Positions 26,308 to 35,524 of a stretch of DNA of 64,000 bases are shown one piece after another. This stretch comes from Pyxidicoccus parkwaysis. GTDB lineage: Bacteria > Myxococcota > Myxococcia > Myxococcales > Myxococcaceae. The position numbers and the translations under genes are program-made. Location: positions 1,550,001-1,614,000 of the forward strand of contig NZ_CP071090.1 in the NCBI RefSeq assembly GCF_017301735.1, in the 5' to 3' direction. Each line of letters begins with the position of its first letter. Position 1 is the first letter of the stretch. The notes under the pieces are model-generated. The model made no database searches and was not told the origin of the DNA. It was given only the letters and a program-made list of their open reading frames with translations.

Positions 26308-27243
26308 TCAGCGTGCGTCCACGCGGAAGCCCAGACGCGGGAAGTGCACGTGCACGACGCCCGCGCGTGGGTCCTCGCGGCGGAGGATGAGCTCCTCGGC
26401 ACCGGCGAAGAGCAGCTCGCCCTCCACCGGGTCCACGCCGTAGTCGACGGCGGCGATGCTCACCTTCTGGCCCGGCCTGAGGCCATTCGGGTCTTCGTAG
26501 CGCTCGTCGGGCAGCGGCGCCGGTGTGGCCTCGCGGGCGATGGCGATGGCCTCCTCCGCGTTCGACTCCCGGGGCGTGCCGTGGCCGAAGGCGAGCACCC
26601 GCTCCAGCCAGGCGGACACTCCCGGCCAGGTGTTCACGAACGGCGCGGTCAGCGGCGTGTCGCGAAGGAACCACAGGGAATGGGCCAGGGCGAGGTCCGC
26701 GATGCTCGGCTCTCCGAAGAGGAAGCTTCCGGGCCGGTGCGCCAGCTGTGCCTCCAGCCGCGCCATGAGGACGGGCCACTGGCTCCGGCCCTGCTCCACC
26801 GACATGCGGCTCGCGGTGCCACCGCTGAAGAGCGCGGCGCGGTCGGCGGTGAAGGCCTTCAGGTGCTCCGGCGGCGCCTTGGCGAAGCGGGCCGCGACGA
26901 CCTCCGGCTGGAACATCAGCGTCACCGCGTTCATGAAGACGACCGAGTCTGCCCACGCGGCGAAGCTGGCCACGGTGAGCTCGTGGCCACGCGGGAACAG
27001 CGTGGGAGTGGGCTTCACGCGCTCCAGGTGTCGGGCGATGAGCGCGGTGTCACAGTAGATGTCCGCGCCGTGCTGCAACACGGGCGTCTTCCGGTAGCCA
27101 CCCGTGAGCGCCATCAGGTCCGGCTTGGGCATGATGCGCGGGATGTGCACCGAGCGCCATTCGAGCTGCTTGAAGCCCAGCATCAGGCGGCCCTTCTCGG
27201 CGAAGGGGGAGGCCGGGTAGTGGTGGAGGATGAGCTCGGACAT
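26308..27243 (-). CDS. Glutathione S-transferase family protein with C-terminal extension
   Basis: Residues 1-80 form the thioredoxin-like GST N-domain (LHHYPASPFAEKGR; RKTPVLQHG with the cis-proline; ALIARHLE). Residues 90-225 form the helical C-domain, with SIADLALAHSLWFL. A further 85 residues (227-311) follow that are not part of a normal GST and look beta-rich, with GQKVSIAAVDYG and a late VHVHFPRLGF. The function of this tail is unknown. Substrate cannot be named. The gene is single, convergent with the alcohol dehydrogenase gene. Confidence 0.85.
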   Translation of the reverse strand: MSELILHHYPASPFAEKGRLMLGFKQLEWRSVHIPRIMPKPDLMALTGGYRKTPVLQHGADIYCDTALIARHLERVKPTPTLFPRGHELTVASFAAWADSVVFMNAVTLMFQPEVVAARFAKAPPEHLKAFTADRAALFSGGTASRMSVEQGRSQWPVLMARLEAQLAHRPGSFLFGEPSIADLALAHSLWFLRDTPLTAPFVNTWPGVSAWLERVLAFGHGTPRESNAEEAIAIAREATPAPLPDERYEDPNGLRPGQKVSIAAVDYGVDPVEGELLFAGAEELILRREDPRAGVVHVHFPRLGFRVDAR

Positions 27244-27297
27244 GAAGTGACTCCGATGTGAAGAGGTCGGCGCAGCCTGACGGAAGCCGCGAACGGT

Positions 27298-28614
27298 TCA
27301 AGGCTTGCCGAGCAACTCCAGCGCGGCGGTGGTGAGCGTGGTAACGCCGGTGCGCAGCGAGCGCTCGCGGTCCGGCGCATACAGCGGCGAGTGCGCGGAG
27401 GGCAGCGCCTCCCCCGCGGCCTGGGCCTTGGCGAGGCGCTGCGGCTCGGTGATGCCGAGCCACAACATGACGGCGGGGACTCCCGCGCGGCCGTACTCGG
27501 AGAAGTCCTCGCCGCCCATGACGGGCTGCGTCTCGCTCACGTTCTGCGGGCCGAGCACCTTGCCCACCGCCGTCACCAGCCGCTTCGTCAGCTCCGGGTC
27601 GTTGTAGGTGGCGGGCGTGCCCTCGGTGACGGCGATGTCGGGAGGGCGGGGCGCATTGGAGGCCTCGGCCTCCGCCTTCGTCACGCGCTCGATGCCGGCG
27701 AGCAGCGCCTTGCGCACCTCGGGCTTGTACGTGCGCAGCGTGATTTGGAGCTTCACGTCGTCCGGGATGATGTTGTGCTTGGTGCCGCCGTGGATGGAGC
27801 CCACCGTGAGCACCGCGGGCTCCAGCGGGTGCTTCTCGCGGCTGATGAGCGTCTGCAGCGAGAGGATGGTGCGCGCCGCCATGACGACGGGGTCCACCGT
27901 GGTGTGCGGATACGCGCCGTGCCCGCCCTTGCCGTAGAGCGTGATGTCGATGGAGTCCACGCTCGCCATGGAGTAGCCAGGGGTGTACTGCACCGTGCCC
28001 GACGCGGCGGTGCCCACGGTGTGCATGGCCACCGCGAAGTCCGGCTTGGGGAAGCGCTTGAACAGGCCGTCCGCGAGCATCGCCCGGGCGCCCGCGCCAA
28101 TCTCCTCGGCGGGCTGGCCCACCAGCATCAGCGTGCCGCGCCACTTGTCCTTCGCCTTCGCCAGCAGCGTGGCCGTGCCAATCCACGACGTCATGTGCAC
28201 GTCGTGCCCGCACGCGTGCATCACCGATACGGTGGTGCCGGACGGGTCCTTCACCTTCACCTGGCTGGCGTAGGGCAGGCCCGTCTTCTCCTCCACGGGC
28301 AGCGCGTCCATGTCCGTGCGCAGCATCACCGTGGGGCCCTTGCCGTTACGCAGAATCGCGACGATGCCGTGGCCGCCCACGTTCGGTGTCACCTCGTAGC
28401 CCAGCTTGCGCAGCCGCTCCGTCAGCTTCGCCGCAGTCTGCTCCTCCTGGAGCGACAACTCGGGAGACTGGTGCAGGTCCCGGTAGAACGCGTCCAGGTC
28501 GGGGTAGAGCGCGTCGATGCCGCCGAGAACCGGCGAAGGCGCCGCCGCGAGGACCGGGCCGCCGGACACGGCGACACACGTGAAGAAGGCGGCAAGCAGG
28601 GGGAACGATTTCAC
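27298..28614 (-). CDS. Exported M20D amidohydrolase
   Basis: The 438-residue zinc amidohydrolase is of the hippurate hydrolase/IAA-amino-acid hydrolase type: RTDMDALPVEE, HACGHDVHM, GQPAEEIGAGA and PVMGGEDFSEY are in order. The N-terminus is a signal peptide (KSFPLLAAFFTCVA, cleavage near VLA-A), so it acts outside the cytoplasm, probably removing acyl groups from amino acids. The GTG start is placed eight bases after AGGAG. It lies 54 bases after the GST gene end and is divergent from the GH13 gene. Confidence 0.88.
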   Translation of the reverse strand: MKSFPLLAAFFTCVAVSGGPVLAAAPSPVLGGIDALYPDLDAFYRDLHQSPELSLQEEQTAAKLTERLRKLGYEVTPNVGGHGIVAILRNGKGPTVMLRTDMDALPVEEKTGLPYASQVKVKDPSGTTVSVMHACGHDVHMTSWIGTATLLAKAKDKWRGTLMLVGQPAEEIGAGARAMLADGLFKRFPKPDFAVAMHTVGTAASGTVQYTPGYSMASVDSIDITLYGKGGHGAYPHTTVDPVVMAARTILSLQTLISREKHPLEPAVLTVGSIHGGTKHNIIPDDVKLQITLRTYKPEVRKALLAGIERVTKAEAEASNAPRPPDIAVTEGTPATYNDPELTKRLVTAVGKVLGPQNVSETQPVMGGEDFSEYGRAGVPAVMLWLGITEPQRLAKAQAAGEALPSAHSPLYAPDRERSLRTGVTTLTTAALELLGKP

Positions 28615-28712
28615 CAGGAGGTCTCCTGTCCGAGTGGCTGTAGGGCAGGCAATAGAGCACACCTTGCCGCAGGGCGTTGAGGTTGGCCGCTCGGGTGCGC
28701 ATCCATGGACGG

Positions 28713-30101
28713 ATGCCCGCCGAGAACCTGCTCCCAGAGCCCGCCTGGATTCACGACGCTGTCTTCATGCACGTGTACCCGCTGGGCGCCTGTGGTGCTC
28801 CCGCGACGAATGACTTCCACAGCGTGCCCGCCGCGAGACTGGACCGGCTCCTGCCGTGGCTGGACGAGTGGGCCGCGCTCGGCGTCAACGCCGTGTTCCT
28901 GGGCCCCGTCTTCGAGTCCTCCACGCACGGCTACGACACGGCGGACTACTTCCAGGTGGACCGGCGCCTTGGCGATGACGCGGCGCTCGGCCGGCTGGTG
29001 GAGGGGCTGCATGCGCGGGGGATGAAGGTGGTGGTGGATGCCGTCTTCCACCACGTGGGGCGCGCCTTCTGGGCCTTCCGGGATGTGCGCGAGAAGGGAC
29101 AGGCCTCGCCGTACCGGAGCTGGTTCGCGGGCCTGCGCTTCGACGCACGCAACCGGTTCGGCGACCCGTTCGTGTACCAGGGCTGGCACGGAGTGGAGGA
29201 GTTGGTGAAGTTGGATTTGCGCCAGGACGCGGTCCGCCAGCACCTCTTCGACGCGGTGGCGCACTGGGTGAAGCGCTTCGACATCGACGGGCTGCGGCTG
29301 GACGCCGCGGACGCCATGGACCTGGAGTTCTTCGACGGGCTCCACGCGTTCTGCGCGAGCCTGGAGAAGAAGCTCTGGCTGATGGGTGAGGTCATCCACG
29401 GTGACTACAGACAGTGGGCCCGGCCGGGACGGCTGCACGCGACCACGGACTACGCACTGTGGAAGGCACTCTGGTCCAGTCACAATGACCGGAACTACTT
29501 CGAGCTCGCCCACACGCTGAAGCGCCAGTACGCCGCTGGCGAGGGCATGTATGAGGGGCTCACGCTCTACACGTTCGCGGACAACCACGACGTGAATCGG
29601 GCCGCGAGCCAGTTGAAGGAGCTCCGTCACCTGCCGCTGTTGTACCTGCTCCTCTTCACGCTGCCGGGTGCGCCGTCGCTGTACTACGGCAGCGAGTGGG
29701 GACAGCAGGGTCGTAAGGAGGGCGGGGATGACCGGCCGTTGCGGTCGCCGCTGCCGGAACCCCCCGGGCCTCCGGACAGTCCGCCCGGGCTGCGCTCGGC
29801 CATCTCGCGCTACACGGCGCTCCGGCACCAGCATGAAGCGCTGAGGCGCGGGCACTACCGCGAGCTGTTGGTGCGCAACGAGCAGCTCGCCTACGCGCGG
29901 GAGCTGGGGAGAGAGACTCTCGTCGTGGCGGTGAACTCGTCAGACAAGCCCTCGGACCTCGTGGACCTGCCGATGCCGGGTGCCGCGGAAGGGGAGTGGG
30001 TGGACCTGCTGGAGCCCACGCGTCGACTCGCTCTACGAGGAGGGCGACTGTCGTTGGGAGTCCTGCCGCCTGCAACGGGGCGGGTCCTGCGTCGGGTGTG
30101 A
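28713..30101 (+). CDS. Glycoside hydrolase family 13 (alpha-amylase-like)
   Basis: The 462-residue protein is a GH13 enzyme with VVVDAVFHHVG (region I), GLRLDAAD with the nucleophile aspartate, LMGEVIHG with the acid/base glutamate, and FADNHDVNR with the third carboxylate. A C-terminal beta-domain follows. There is no signal peptide, so action is cytoplasmic, on maltodextrins or a related glucan. The ATG chosen follows GGACGG; upstream frame from 28677 lacks a better site. Confidence 0.9.
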   Translation: MPAENLLPEPAWIHDAVFMHVYPLGACGAPATNDFHSVPAARLDRLLPWLDEWAALGVNAVFLGPVFESSTHGYDTADYFQVDRRLGDDAALGRLVEGLHARGMKVVVDAVFHHVGRAFWAFRDVREKGQASPYRSWFAGLRFDARNRFGDPFVYQGWHGVEELVKLDLRQDAVRQHLFDAVAHWVKRFDIDGLRLDAADAMDLEFFDGLHAFCASLEKKLWLMGEVIHGDYRQWARPGRLHATTDYALWKALWSSHNDRNYFELAHTLKRQYAAGEGMYEGLTLYTFADNHDVNRAASQLKELRHLPLLYLLLFTLPGAPSLYYGSEWGQQGRKEGGDDRPLRSPLPEPPGPPDSPPGLRSAISRYTALRHQHEALRRGHYRELLVRNEQLAYARELGRETLVVAVNSSDKPSDLVDLPMPGAAEGEWVDLLEPTRRLALRGGRLSLGVLPPATGRVLRRV

Positions 30102-30173
30102 ACCCGCGCCCCCTCCCCAGCACACGAGAGGCACCGTGCTAGCTTGCAGCACCTGAAACAAAGGAGCTTGCAC

Positions 30174-31055
30174 ATGCCGTCGAGTCGTCCAGCGAAGATC
30201 GCGGTGATTGGTAGTGGTCTCATGGGAAGCGCACTGGCCCGAGCCTTCGCCGCGGCAGGACACGACGTCGCGGTCTGGAACAGGACGTCGAGCAAGGCCT
30301 CGGCCGTGGGCGGTGGAACCGTCGCGTTCGAGAGCCTGACCAAGGCTGTCTCGGGTCGAGAGCTCGTCGTCGTCTCCCTGTCGAACTACGCCGCCTCCTT
30401 CGAGGTGCTCTCCGCGCCAGGTGTCGCGGCGGCGCTCTCCGGCACGACGCTCGTTCAGCTCACCAGCGGCTCGCCCTCGGATGCTCGCGCGGGACTGGCA
30501 TGGGCGAAGGAGCACGGCGTGGACTACCTGGATGCCGCGATTCTCGCCTACCCGAGCTTCGTCGCCACCGACTACGCGACGGTCTACTACGCCGGCTCGC
30601 GCCCGGTCTTCGACCGGCACGCGGACACTCTCCAGTCCATCGCCAAGAACTCCGTCTACGTCGACGAGAAGATTGGGGCCGCCGCGACGCTCGACTGCGC
30701 GATTCTCGAGGCCTACTACGGCGGCTCGCTCGCGTTCCTTCACGCCGCGGCGATGTGCAAGGCGGAAGGCTTGGACCCGAAGGCCTTCTTCGCCCAGAAG
30801 AACTCCTTCCTCGGTCTCATCTCCGTCACCGCCGACGCGGCGCAGGGGATGATTGAGAAGAATGACTTCACGGGCGACCAGTGCAGCCTCAACACCCACG
30901 TCGCGGCCATCGAGCACATCGTCCGGCTGAGCCAGGACGCCCGCATCAGCGCACGCTTCCCGAAGGAGTTGCTCGACAACTACAAGCGAGCCGTCAGCGT
31001 GGACCTGGGCAGCCAGGAGCTGCCCGCGGTGTTCCGGACGCTGACGCAGGACTGA
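30174..31055 (+). CDS. NAD(P)-dependent oxidoreductase, imine-reductase-like
   Basis: The 293-residue protein has an N-terminal Rossmann fold (GSGLMGSALARAF, then VWNRTSSKA, which suits NADPH) and a helical C-terminal domain as in beta-hydroxyacid dehydrogenases. The YLDAAILAYPSF segment and the aspartate in TLDCAIL match imine reductases, which reduce cyclic imines, as I remember them; the lysine of hydroxyisobutyrate dehydrogenases is not seen. ATG follows AAGGAG at seven bases. It lies 72 bases after the GH13 gene with no clear functional link. Confidence 0.8.
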   Translation: MPSSRPAKIAVIGSGLMGSALARAFAAAGHDVAVWNRTSSKASAVGGGTVAFESLTKAVSGRELVVVSLSNYAASFEVLSAPGVAAALSGTTLVQLTSGSPSDARAGLAWAKEHGVDYLDAAILAYPSFVATDYATVYYAGSRPVFDRHADTLQSIAKNSVYVDEKIGAAATLDCAILEAYYGGSLAFLHAAAMCKAEGLDPKAFFAQKNSFLGLISVTADAAQGMIEKNDFTGDQCSLNTHVAAIEHIVRLSQDARISARFPKELLDNYKRAVSVDLGSQELPAVFRTLTQD

Positions 31056-31354
31056 GACAGGTCGCGCTCAGCGAGTCGCAGGCTGGGATGGCGCCTGCGG
31101 GCCTGATGGCGGCTCGATGGGCGCGATGCTGACGGAGTGGACACGCAACGTGTCGCCGCTCCGGGTGATGACGAAGGTGGCGCGGGACTTCCTCACGTTC
31201 TCGTCGCGGTGCTGGACGAGAACGAACGCGCCGGGCCATCCACTCGATCGACGCCTTGCGGCATGCGGAATCCGCACGCGGTGACGCGGAGAGTGCAGGC
31301 GTGCATCACGGAGGCTTGGTTGACGCTTTCGGCATGCGGGCGTCTGCTTGCGCC

Positions 31355-32677
31355 ATGTCCGAACCCACTTCTCCCGCGGCATCCGCCGGGAGCACCACCG
31401 AGGCCCGGCCGGTGGCTGCTTCCGAGCGGGTCACCCTGCTGGACGCGCTGCGCGGCTTCGCGCTGTGCGGAGTCTTCCTCTCCAATGCGATTACGTGGTT
31501 CAGCGGCCGGGCGATGATGTCGCGCGAGCAGGCCCAGGCGCAGGCCGCGCCGCTGCTCGAGGTCATCGTCAACTCCGTCTACCAGACGCTGGTGAACCAG
31601 AAGTTCATCACCATCTTCTCGTTCCTCTTCGGCCTGGGCTTCTCCATCCAGATGTCCCGAGCCGCCGCGCGCGGCAGCTCCGTTGTCCCGCTGTACACGC
31701 GGCGGCTGTTCATCCTGCTGTGCATCGGCGCGGTGCACCTGATTGGCATCTGGATGGGTGACATCCTCCACACGTACGCGATGGTCGGCGTGCTGCTGCT
31801 GCTGTTCCGCGAGCGCTCCAACAAGACGGTGCTGCTCTGGGCCGTGGCGCTGATGGTCGCGATGTCGCTCGTGCTGCCCATCCTCCAGCGCTACGTCCCG
31901 GTGCTGCTGCACGGCGCGGACGCCGCGGCGGAGATGGCGAAGGCCTCACAGGCGGACGAGGCCGCCCACCGGGCGCAGCTGCTCACGGCACTCTCCAGCG
32001 ACTCGTGGTGGACGGGCGTGGTGGGGCGGTTCCACTTCTTCGTGGACACGTTCCTGCGCATGAACCGCATCAAGTGGATGGGGCTCATCCTCTCGCGCTT
32101 CCTCTTCGGACTGCTGGCCGGACGGCTGTTGTTGCTCCAGGCCGTGGAGGCGAACCGTCCGCTGCTGCGCCGGATGATCGGCTGGGGCTTCGGCGTGGGC
32201 GGGCTCATCAGCCTCGCGGGACTGGTGATGTCGCGCATGCGCGCCATGGGTCTGCTGACGTCGCAGGACAACGTGTGGCCGTTCCTGCTGAACAACCTTC
32301 AGGAGATTGGCTTCCTGTTGCTCGGCGCAGGGTACGTGGGCGCCTTCGCGCTCCTGTTCCAGCGCGAGCGCTGGCAGCGGGCCATGGGGGCGCTCGCGCC
32401 CGTGGGACGCATGGCGCTCAGCCAGTACCTGCTCCAGTCCATCGTGAGCGTGTGCATCTACGACGGCTGGGGACTGGGGCTCATCGGCAAGGTGCCGCCT
32501 TCGCGCGTCGTCGCCATCTGCTTCGTCGTGTTCGCCGCGCAGATTGCACTCAGCCACTGGTGGCTGGCGCGCTTCCGCTTCGGCCCGGCCGAGTGGCTGT
32601 GGCGCTCGCTCACCTACGGCCGCGCCCAGCCCATGCGCCTCGCGGCGGGGCAGAAGGCGGCGGATGCCGCTGCGTGA
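31355..32677 (+). CDS. DUF418 family membrane protein
   Basis: The 440-residue protein has about eight to ten hydrophobic helices. The N-terminus LLDALRGFALCGVFLSNAI is the hallmark of DUF418, related to acyltransferase-3 membrane proteins, and the C-terminal GRMALSQYLLQS block is the DUF418 core. The function is unknown; the family is thought to be a transporter or acyltransferase. The ATG chosen lies close to the first helix; an ATG 21 bases upstream is possible. The 299 bases upstream show no other gene I can support. Confidence 0.85.
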   Translation: MSEPTSPAASAGSTTEARPVAASERVTLLDALRGFALCGVFLSNAITWFSGRAMMSREQAQAQAAPLLEVIVNSVYQTLVNQKFITIFSFLFGLGFSIQMSRAAARGSSVVPLYTRRLFILLCIGAVHLIGIWMGDILHTYAMVGVLLLLFRERSNKTVLLWAVALMVAMSLVLPILQRYVPVLLHGADAAAEMAKASQADEAAHRAQLLTALSSDSWWTGVVGRFHFFVDTFLRMNRIKWMGLILSRFLFGLLAGRLLLLQAVEANRPLLRRMIGWGFGVGGLISLAGLVMSRMRAMGLLTSQDNVWPFLLNNLQEIGFLLLGAGYVGAFALLFQRERWQRAMGALAPVGRMALSQYLLQSIVSVCIYDGWGLGLIGKVPPSRVVAICFVVFAAQIALSHWWLARFRFGPAEWLWRSLTYGRAQPMRLAAGQKAADAAA

Positions 32678-32780
32678 GCTGTCAGGAAGAGAAGGAGTGA
32701 GCGCGCCCGAGTGAACAAGCCATTTTTGGGGTTCTGAGTATGAATCAGATGCCGAACCCTCGGCGTCACCCCCATGAGAG

Positions 32781-32805
32781 TGGAGGTGGACGGAGTCGAA
32801 CCGTC
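32781..32805 (-). other. tRNA 3'-end-like fragment (T-arm plus acceptor strand)
   Basis: On the minus strand a perfect five-base T stem GACGG/CCGTC encloses the T-loop TTCGACT, followed by CACCTCCA, the form of a tRNA or tmRNA 3' end. No matching GGAGGTG acceptor strand lies 60-90 bases upstream, and the anticodon region does not fold convincingly. It may be a relic, or an attachment-site remnant left by an element that used a tRNA or tmRNA gene. Confidence 0.35.
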
Positions 32806-32887
32806 ATGGAAGCGTGTAGGACCTCTTCGGCCGGGCGCGCTCAATCCAGAGGGACGACGCGCGAAATTTCTTCCTGACGCGCGCCGC

Positions 32888-34273
32888 TCACAGCGACTTC
32901 AGGAAGGCCAGCAGCGCCTCGCGGTCCTCGCGGCGCAGGCGCACGTAGCGCTCCTGGGCGGCGGCTGCCTCGCCTCCATGCCACAGCACGGCCTCCTCCG
33001 CGTTCCGCGCCCGCCCGTCGTGCAGAAAGCGGGTGTGGCCATTCACCGCATCCTGGAGCCCGAGGCCCCAGAGCGGCGGCGTGCGCCACTCCTGCCCGGT
33101 GGCCAGTCCATCCGGACGGCCGTCCGCCAGTCCCTCGCCCAGGTCGTGCAGCAGCAGGTCGGTGTACGGGTAGATTTTCTGGCCGGACAGCTCGGGGAAG
33201 CCGGGCACGGTGCCCGTTTCGAATGCGGTGGCCACGTGGCAGCCGGAGCAGCCGATGGCGCGGAACACCGCCTTGCCGCGCAGGACGGGCGGAGTCTCCC
33301 AGTCCCGCCGCTTCGGAGGCGCGACGAGCCGCATGTAGAAGACCAGGCGCTCCAGGTCCTCCGGCGTCACTTCCGGCCCCGTGGCGGCGCCGTCCTCGTG
33401 GCCCTGCTCCTTCGCGTACACCTCCGAGGTAAGCCCCATGTCCGCGACGAGCGCATGGGCAATCTGCTGCCGCAGAGAGGGCTGGTTGGCCTTCCATCCG
33501 TAGCGGCCCGGCTTCGTCTGCCCATCGACGACGTCCAGCACCTGGTTCTGCCGTCCGGAGATGCCGTCATGGTTCGCGTCGTCGGGGTCCGCGAGGGCGC
33601 GCAGCGTCTCCTCGGGAATCGCCTCGAGGAGTCCCAGGCCGAAGTTCGCCGGAGCCACGCGGGGAGAGAAGGGAGTCCCATCGCCCAGCGAGCCCCGGGA
33701 CAGGTCCTTGAAGCGGTAGCTCGGGCGGAGCAGCGTATAGGACTCGCCGGTGGCGAACTCGCCGCGGACCTCTTCGTAGCTCACCTCGACGTGGCCCTCC
33801 GCGGTGCGGCCTTCCACGGCGTGGGAGTCGAGCTGCTCGCCGTACACGGGATGCGGGCCACGGCCTTCCGGCGCGCCGAGCTGGAAGACCAGCGAGACGG
33901 GCGTCTCCTTCGGTGAGGCCGGCGGCCGTCCGCGTCCGTCCTTCACGTGGCACGTCATGCAGGACGCCGCGCTGAAGAGCGGGCCCACGATGACGGGGCC
34001 GGTGCGCGTGTCGTCCCAGTCGCGGCTGAACACCTTCTTGCTCGCGTGGAAGTCCGGCCAGCGCGCATGGTCCATGTTCATGAGCGAGCGCCCGAACGAG
34101 TTGCGTCCGGTGTCCGTCACGGTAGTGGCGCCCCCCGCGAGCTCCTCGCCCGGCTCGGCCACTTCCGTCAGCGCACCCAGCTCGAGCACCGGAGGACGCC
34201 GGCCCGTGTCGGCCCACACCGCGGTGAGGACGAGGGCACCCACGGGAATGCCAAGCAGGTACATCCGGCGCAT
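32888..34273 (-). CDS. Di-heme oxidoreductase family protein (DUF1111)
   Basis: The 461-residue protein has an N-terminal hydrophobic segment (signal or anchor) and two c-type heme sites, CMTCH near residue 95 and CSGCH near residue 340, separated by the long DUF1111 core. The motifs GRNSFGRSLMN and YTDLLLHDLGEGLAD are typical of the family, which resembles thiol oxidoreductases and di-heme peroxidases. It should lie in the periplasm. ATG chosen follows AGGAG by seven bases. The lipoprotein gene upstream on the same strand, 117 bases away, may be co-transcribed. Confidence 0.88.
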   Translation of the reverse strand: MRRMYLLGIPVGALVLTAVWADTGRRPPVLELGALTEVAEPGEELAGGATTVTDTGRNSFGRSLMNMDHARWPDFHASKKVFSRDWDDTRTGPVIVGPLFSAASCMTCHVKDGRGRPPASPKETPVSLVFQLGAPEGRGPHPVYGEQLDSHAVEGRTAEGHVEVSYEEVRGEFATGESYTLLRPSYRFKDLSRGSLGDGTPFSPRVAPANFGLGLLEAIPEETLRALADPDDANHDGISGRQNQVLDVVDGQTKPGRYGWKANQPSLRQQIAHALVADMGLTSEVYAKEQGHEDGAATGPEVTPEDLERLVFYMRLVAPPKRRDWETPPVLRGKAVFRAIGCSGCHVATAFETGTVPGFPELSGQKIYPYTDLLLHDLGEGLADGRPDGLATGQEWRTPPLWGLGLQDAVNGHTRFLHDGRARNAEEAVLWHGGEAAAAQERYVRLRREDREALLAFLKSL

Positions 34274-34390
34274 CGCAGAGCTCCTGGTGGCCCGGTGAAG
34301 GGGAGCGGGCCGCTCCTGGGGTGGGACGCCGGGCAGGACACACGCCCCTGCCCGGCATTGCGCCCGTGCGGTGCGCACGGGCGGATGAGA

Positions 34391-35224
34391 CTACTTCGCC
34401 GGGACGAAGGTCTCGCCGAGGACGTTGAACTCGTTCGCCGCGGCGTTCACGTCAATGGCCGTGAAGTCGGTGTACGGGTAGTGGCCGTCCTCGATCTGCT
34501 CGACGAACTCGATCTGATTGCCCTTGAGCACCGTGCCGTCGGCGAGCTGCACGGAGAAGGTGCCGCGCTCATTGCGCATGCGCCACACGCAGGCGCCCGG
34601 GATGGTCTCCGTGGCGGCGGCCTGCACGCCGTTCTTCCAGATGATGATTTCGTAGCCGTTGTCGAAGGAGAAGACCGCCACGATCCAGCGGAGCAGGTCG
34701 TACCAGTCGCGGATGATCATCATGGCCCCGGGCTGCTGCGTGGTGCCGCCCTGGAGGACGCCGTCGTTGTACACGTTCACCCGGTAGGCCGAGCCGCCCG
34801 GCGCGCCGCTGAAGCTCGGCGTCACCGCCATCGACGTGCCGTCACGCAGCGGCGTCATCTTCAGCGTGCCCACCGTCTGGTCGCCCGCGCGCGCGGCCAG
34901 GGAGAGGCCCGCCTTCGCGGTGCCGAACTTCACGTCCACCTTCTGCGTCCAGCGCGTGGCCTTCGCGAAGGTGCCGGAGACGCCGTCCTTGCTCGCGTCC
35001 ACGAGCCCGGCGACCTTGAGGCCCTCCTGGGTGGGCGCCAGCTGCGCGCCGCCCAGCGCACAGCTCGTGATGCCGTCGAACCGCTGCACACATTGCGTGC
35101 TGGCCGCGGCCTCCTGGGCACCCAGGGCGTTGTCGTTGTTCGAGGCCGACTCGTCACCCTGACAACCCGCCGCGACGCTCAGGAGCGTGGCCGCGAGCAG
35201 GCGGCCCATCATCTTCATCTGCAT
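34391..35224 (-). CDS. Lipoprotein of unknown function
   Basis: The 277-residue product has a lipoprotein signal (LLAATLLSVAAGC) with the lipidated cysteine at about residue 21 and no further membrane segment. I do not recognise the mature domain; it contains several short beta-like repeats and a VYNDGVLQGGTTQQPG turn. It precedes the di-heme protein gene in the same direction, so a partnership at the envelope is possible. The 300 bases upstream (35225-35524) show no gene. Confidence 0.7.
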   Translation of the reverse strand: MQMKMMGRLLAATLLSVAAGCQGDESASNNDNALGAQEAAASTQCVQRFDGITSCALGGAQLAPTQEGLKVAGLVDASKDGVSGTFAKATRWTQKVDVKFGTAKAGLSLAARAGDQTVGTLKMTPLRDGTSMAVTPSFSGAPGGSAYRVNVYNDGVLQGGTTQQPGAMMIIRDWYDLLRWIVAVFSFDNGYEIIIWKNGVQAAATETIPGACVWRMRNERGTFSVQLADGTVLKGNQIEFVEQIEDGHYPYTDFTAIDVNAAANEFNVLGETFVPAK

Positions 35225-35524
35225 GGTGTGTCCTCTTGGTTGGGGAGGTGCTGCCTTCTTCCGTCACACGCTCGCGCGTGGACCGGTGGGCAGGGCATTG
35301 CACCGTCCACGCCACGACGAAGGCGTCACGCCTCCCGCTCGGCCTAGAGGGCAACTCGTACGAGCACACCGGAGGGCTGTGGCGCGCGCCGCTACAAGGC
35401 CGTCATGGGTGTAGCGCGTCCTGTCACAGGCCTGGTTGTGATGACGGCATGGGTGCATCCGGCCCGGAGCGCGAGCGACCCGGGTGGCAAATGGGCGTCA
35501 GTGGATGGCGTCGCGCGGCGAGGC

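Noticed and set aside
32781-33130. A complete tmRNA gene ending at the tRNA-like fragment
   Set aside because: It would run through the conserved end of the di-heme protein gene, and no matching 5' acceptor strand or tag frame was found.
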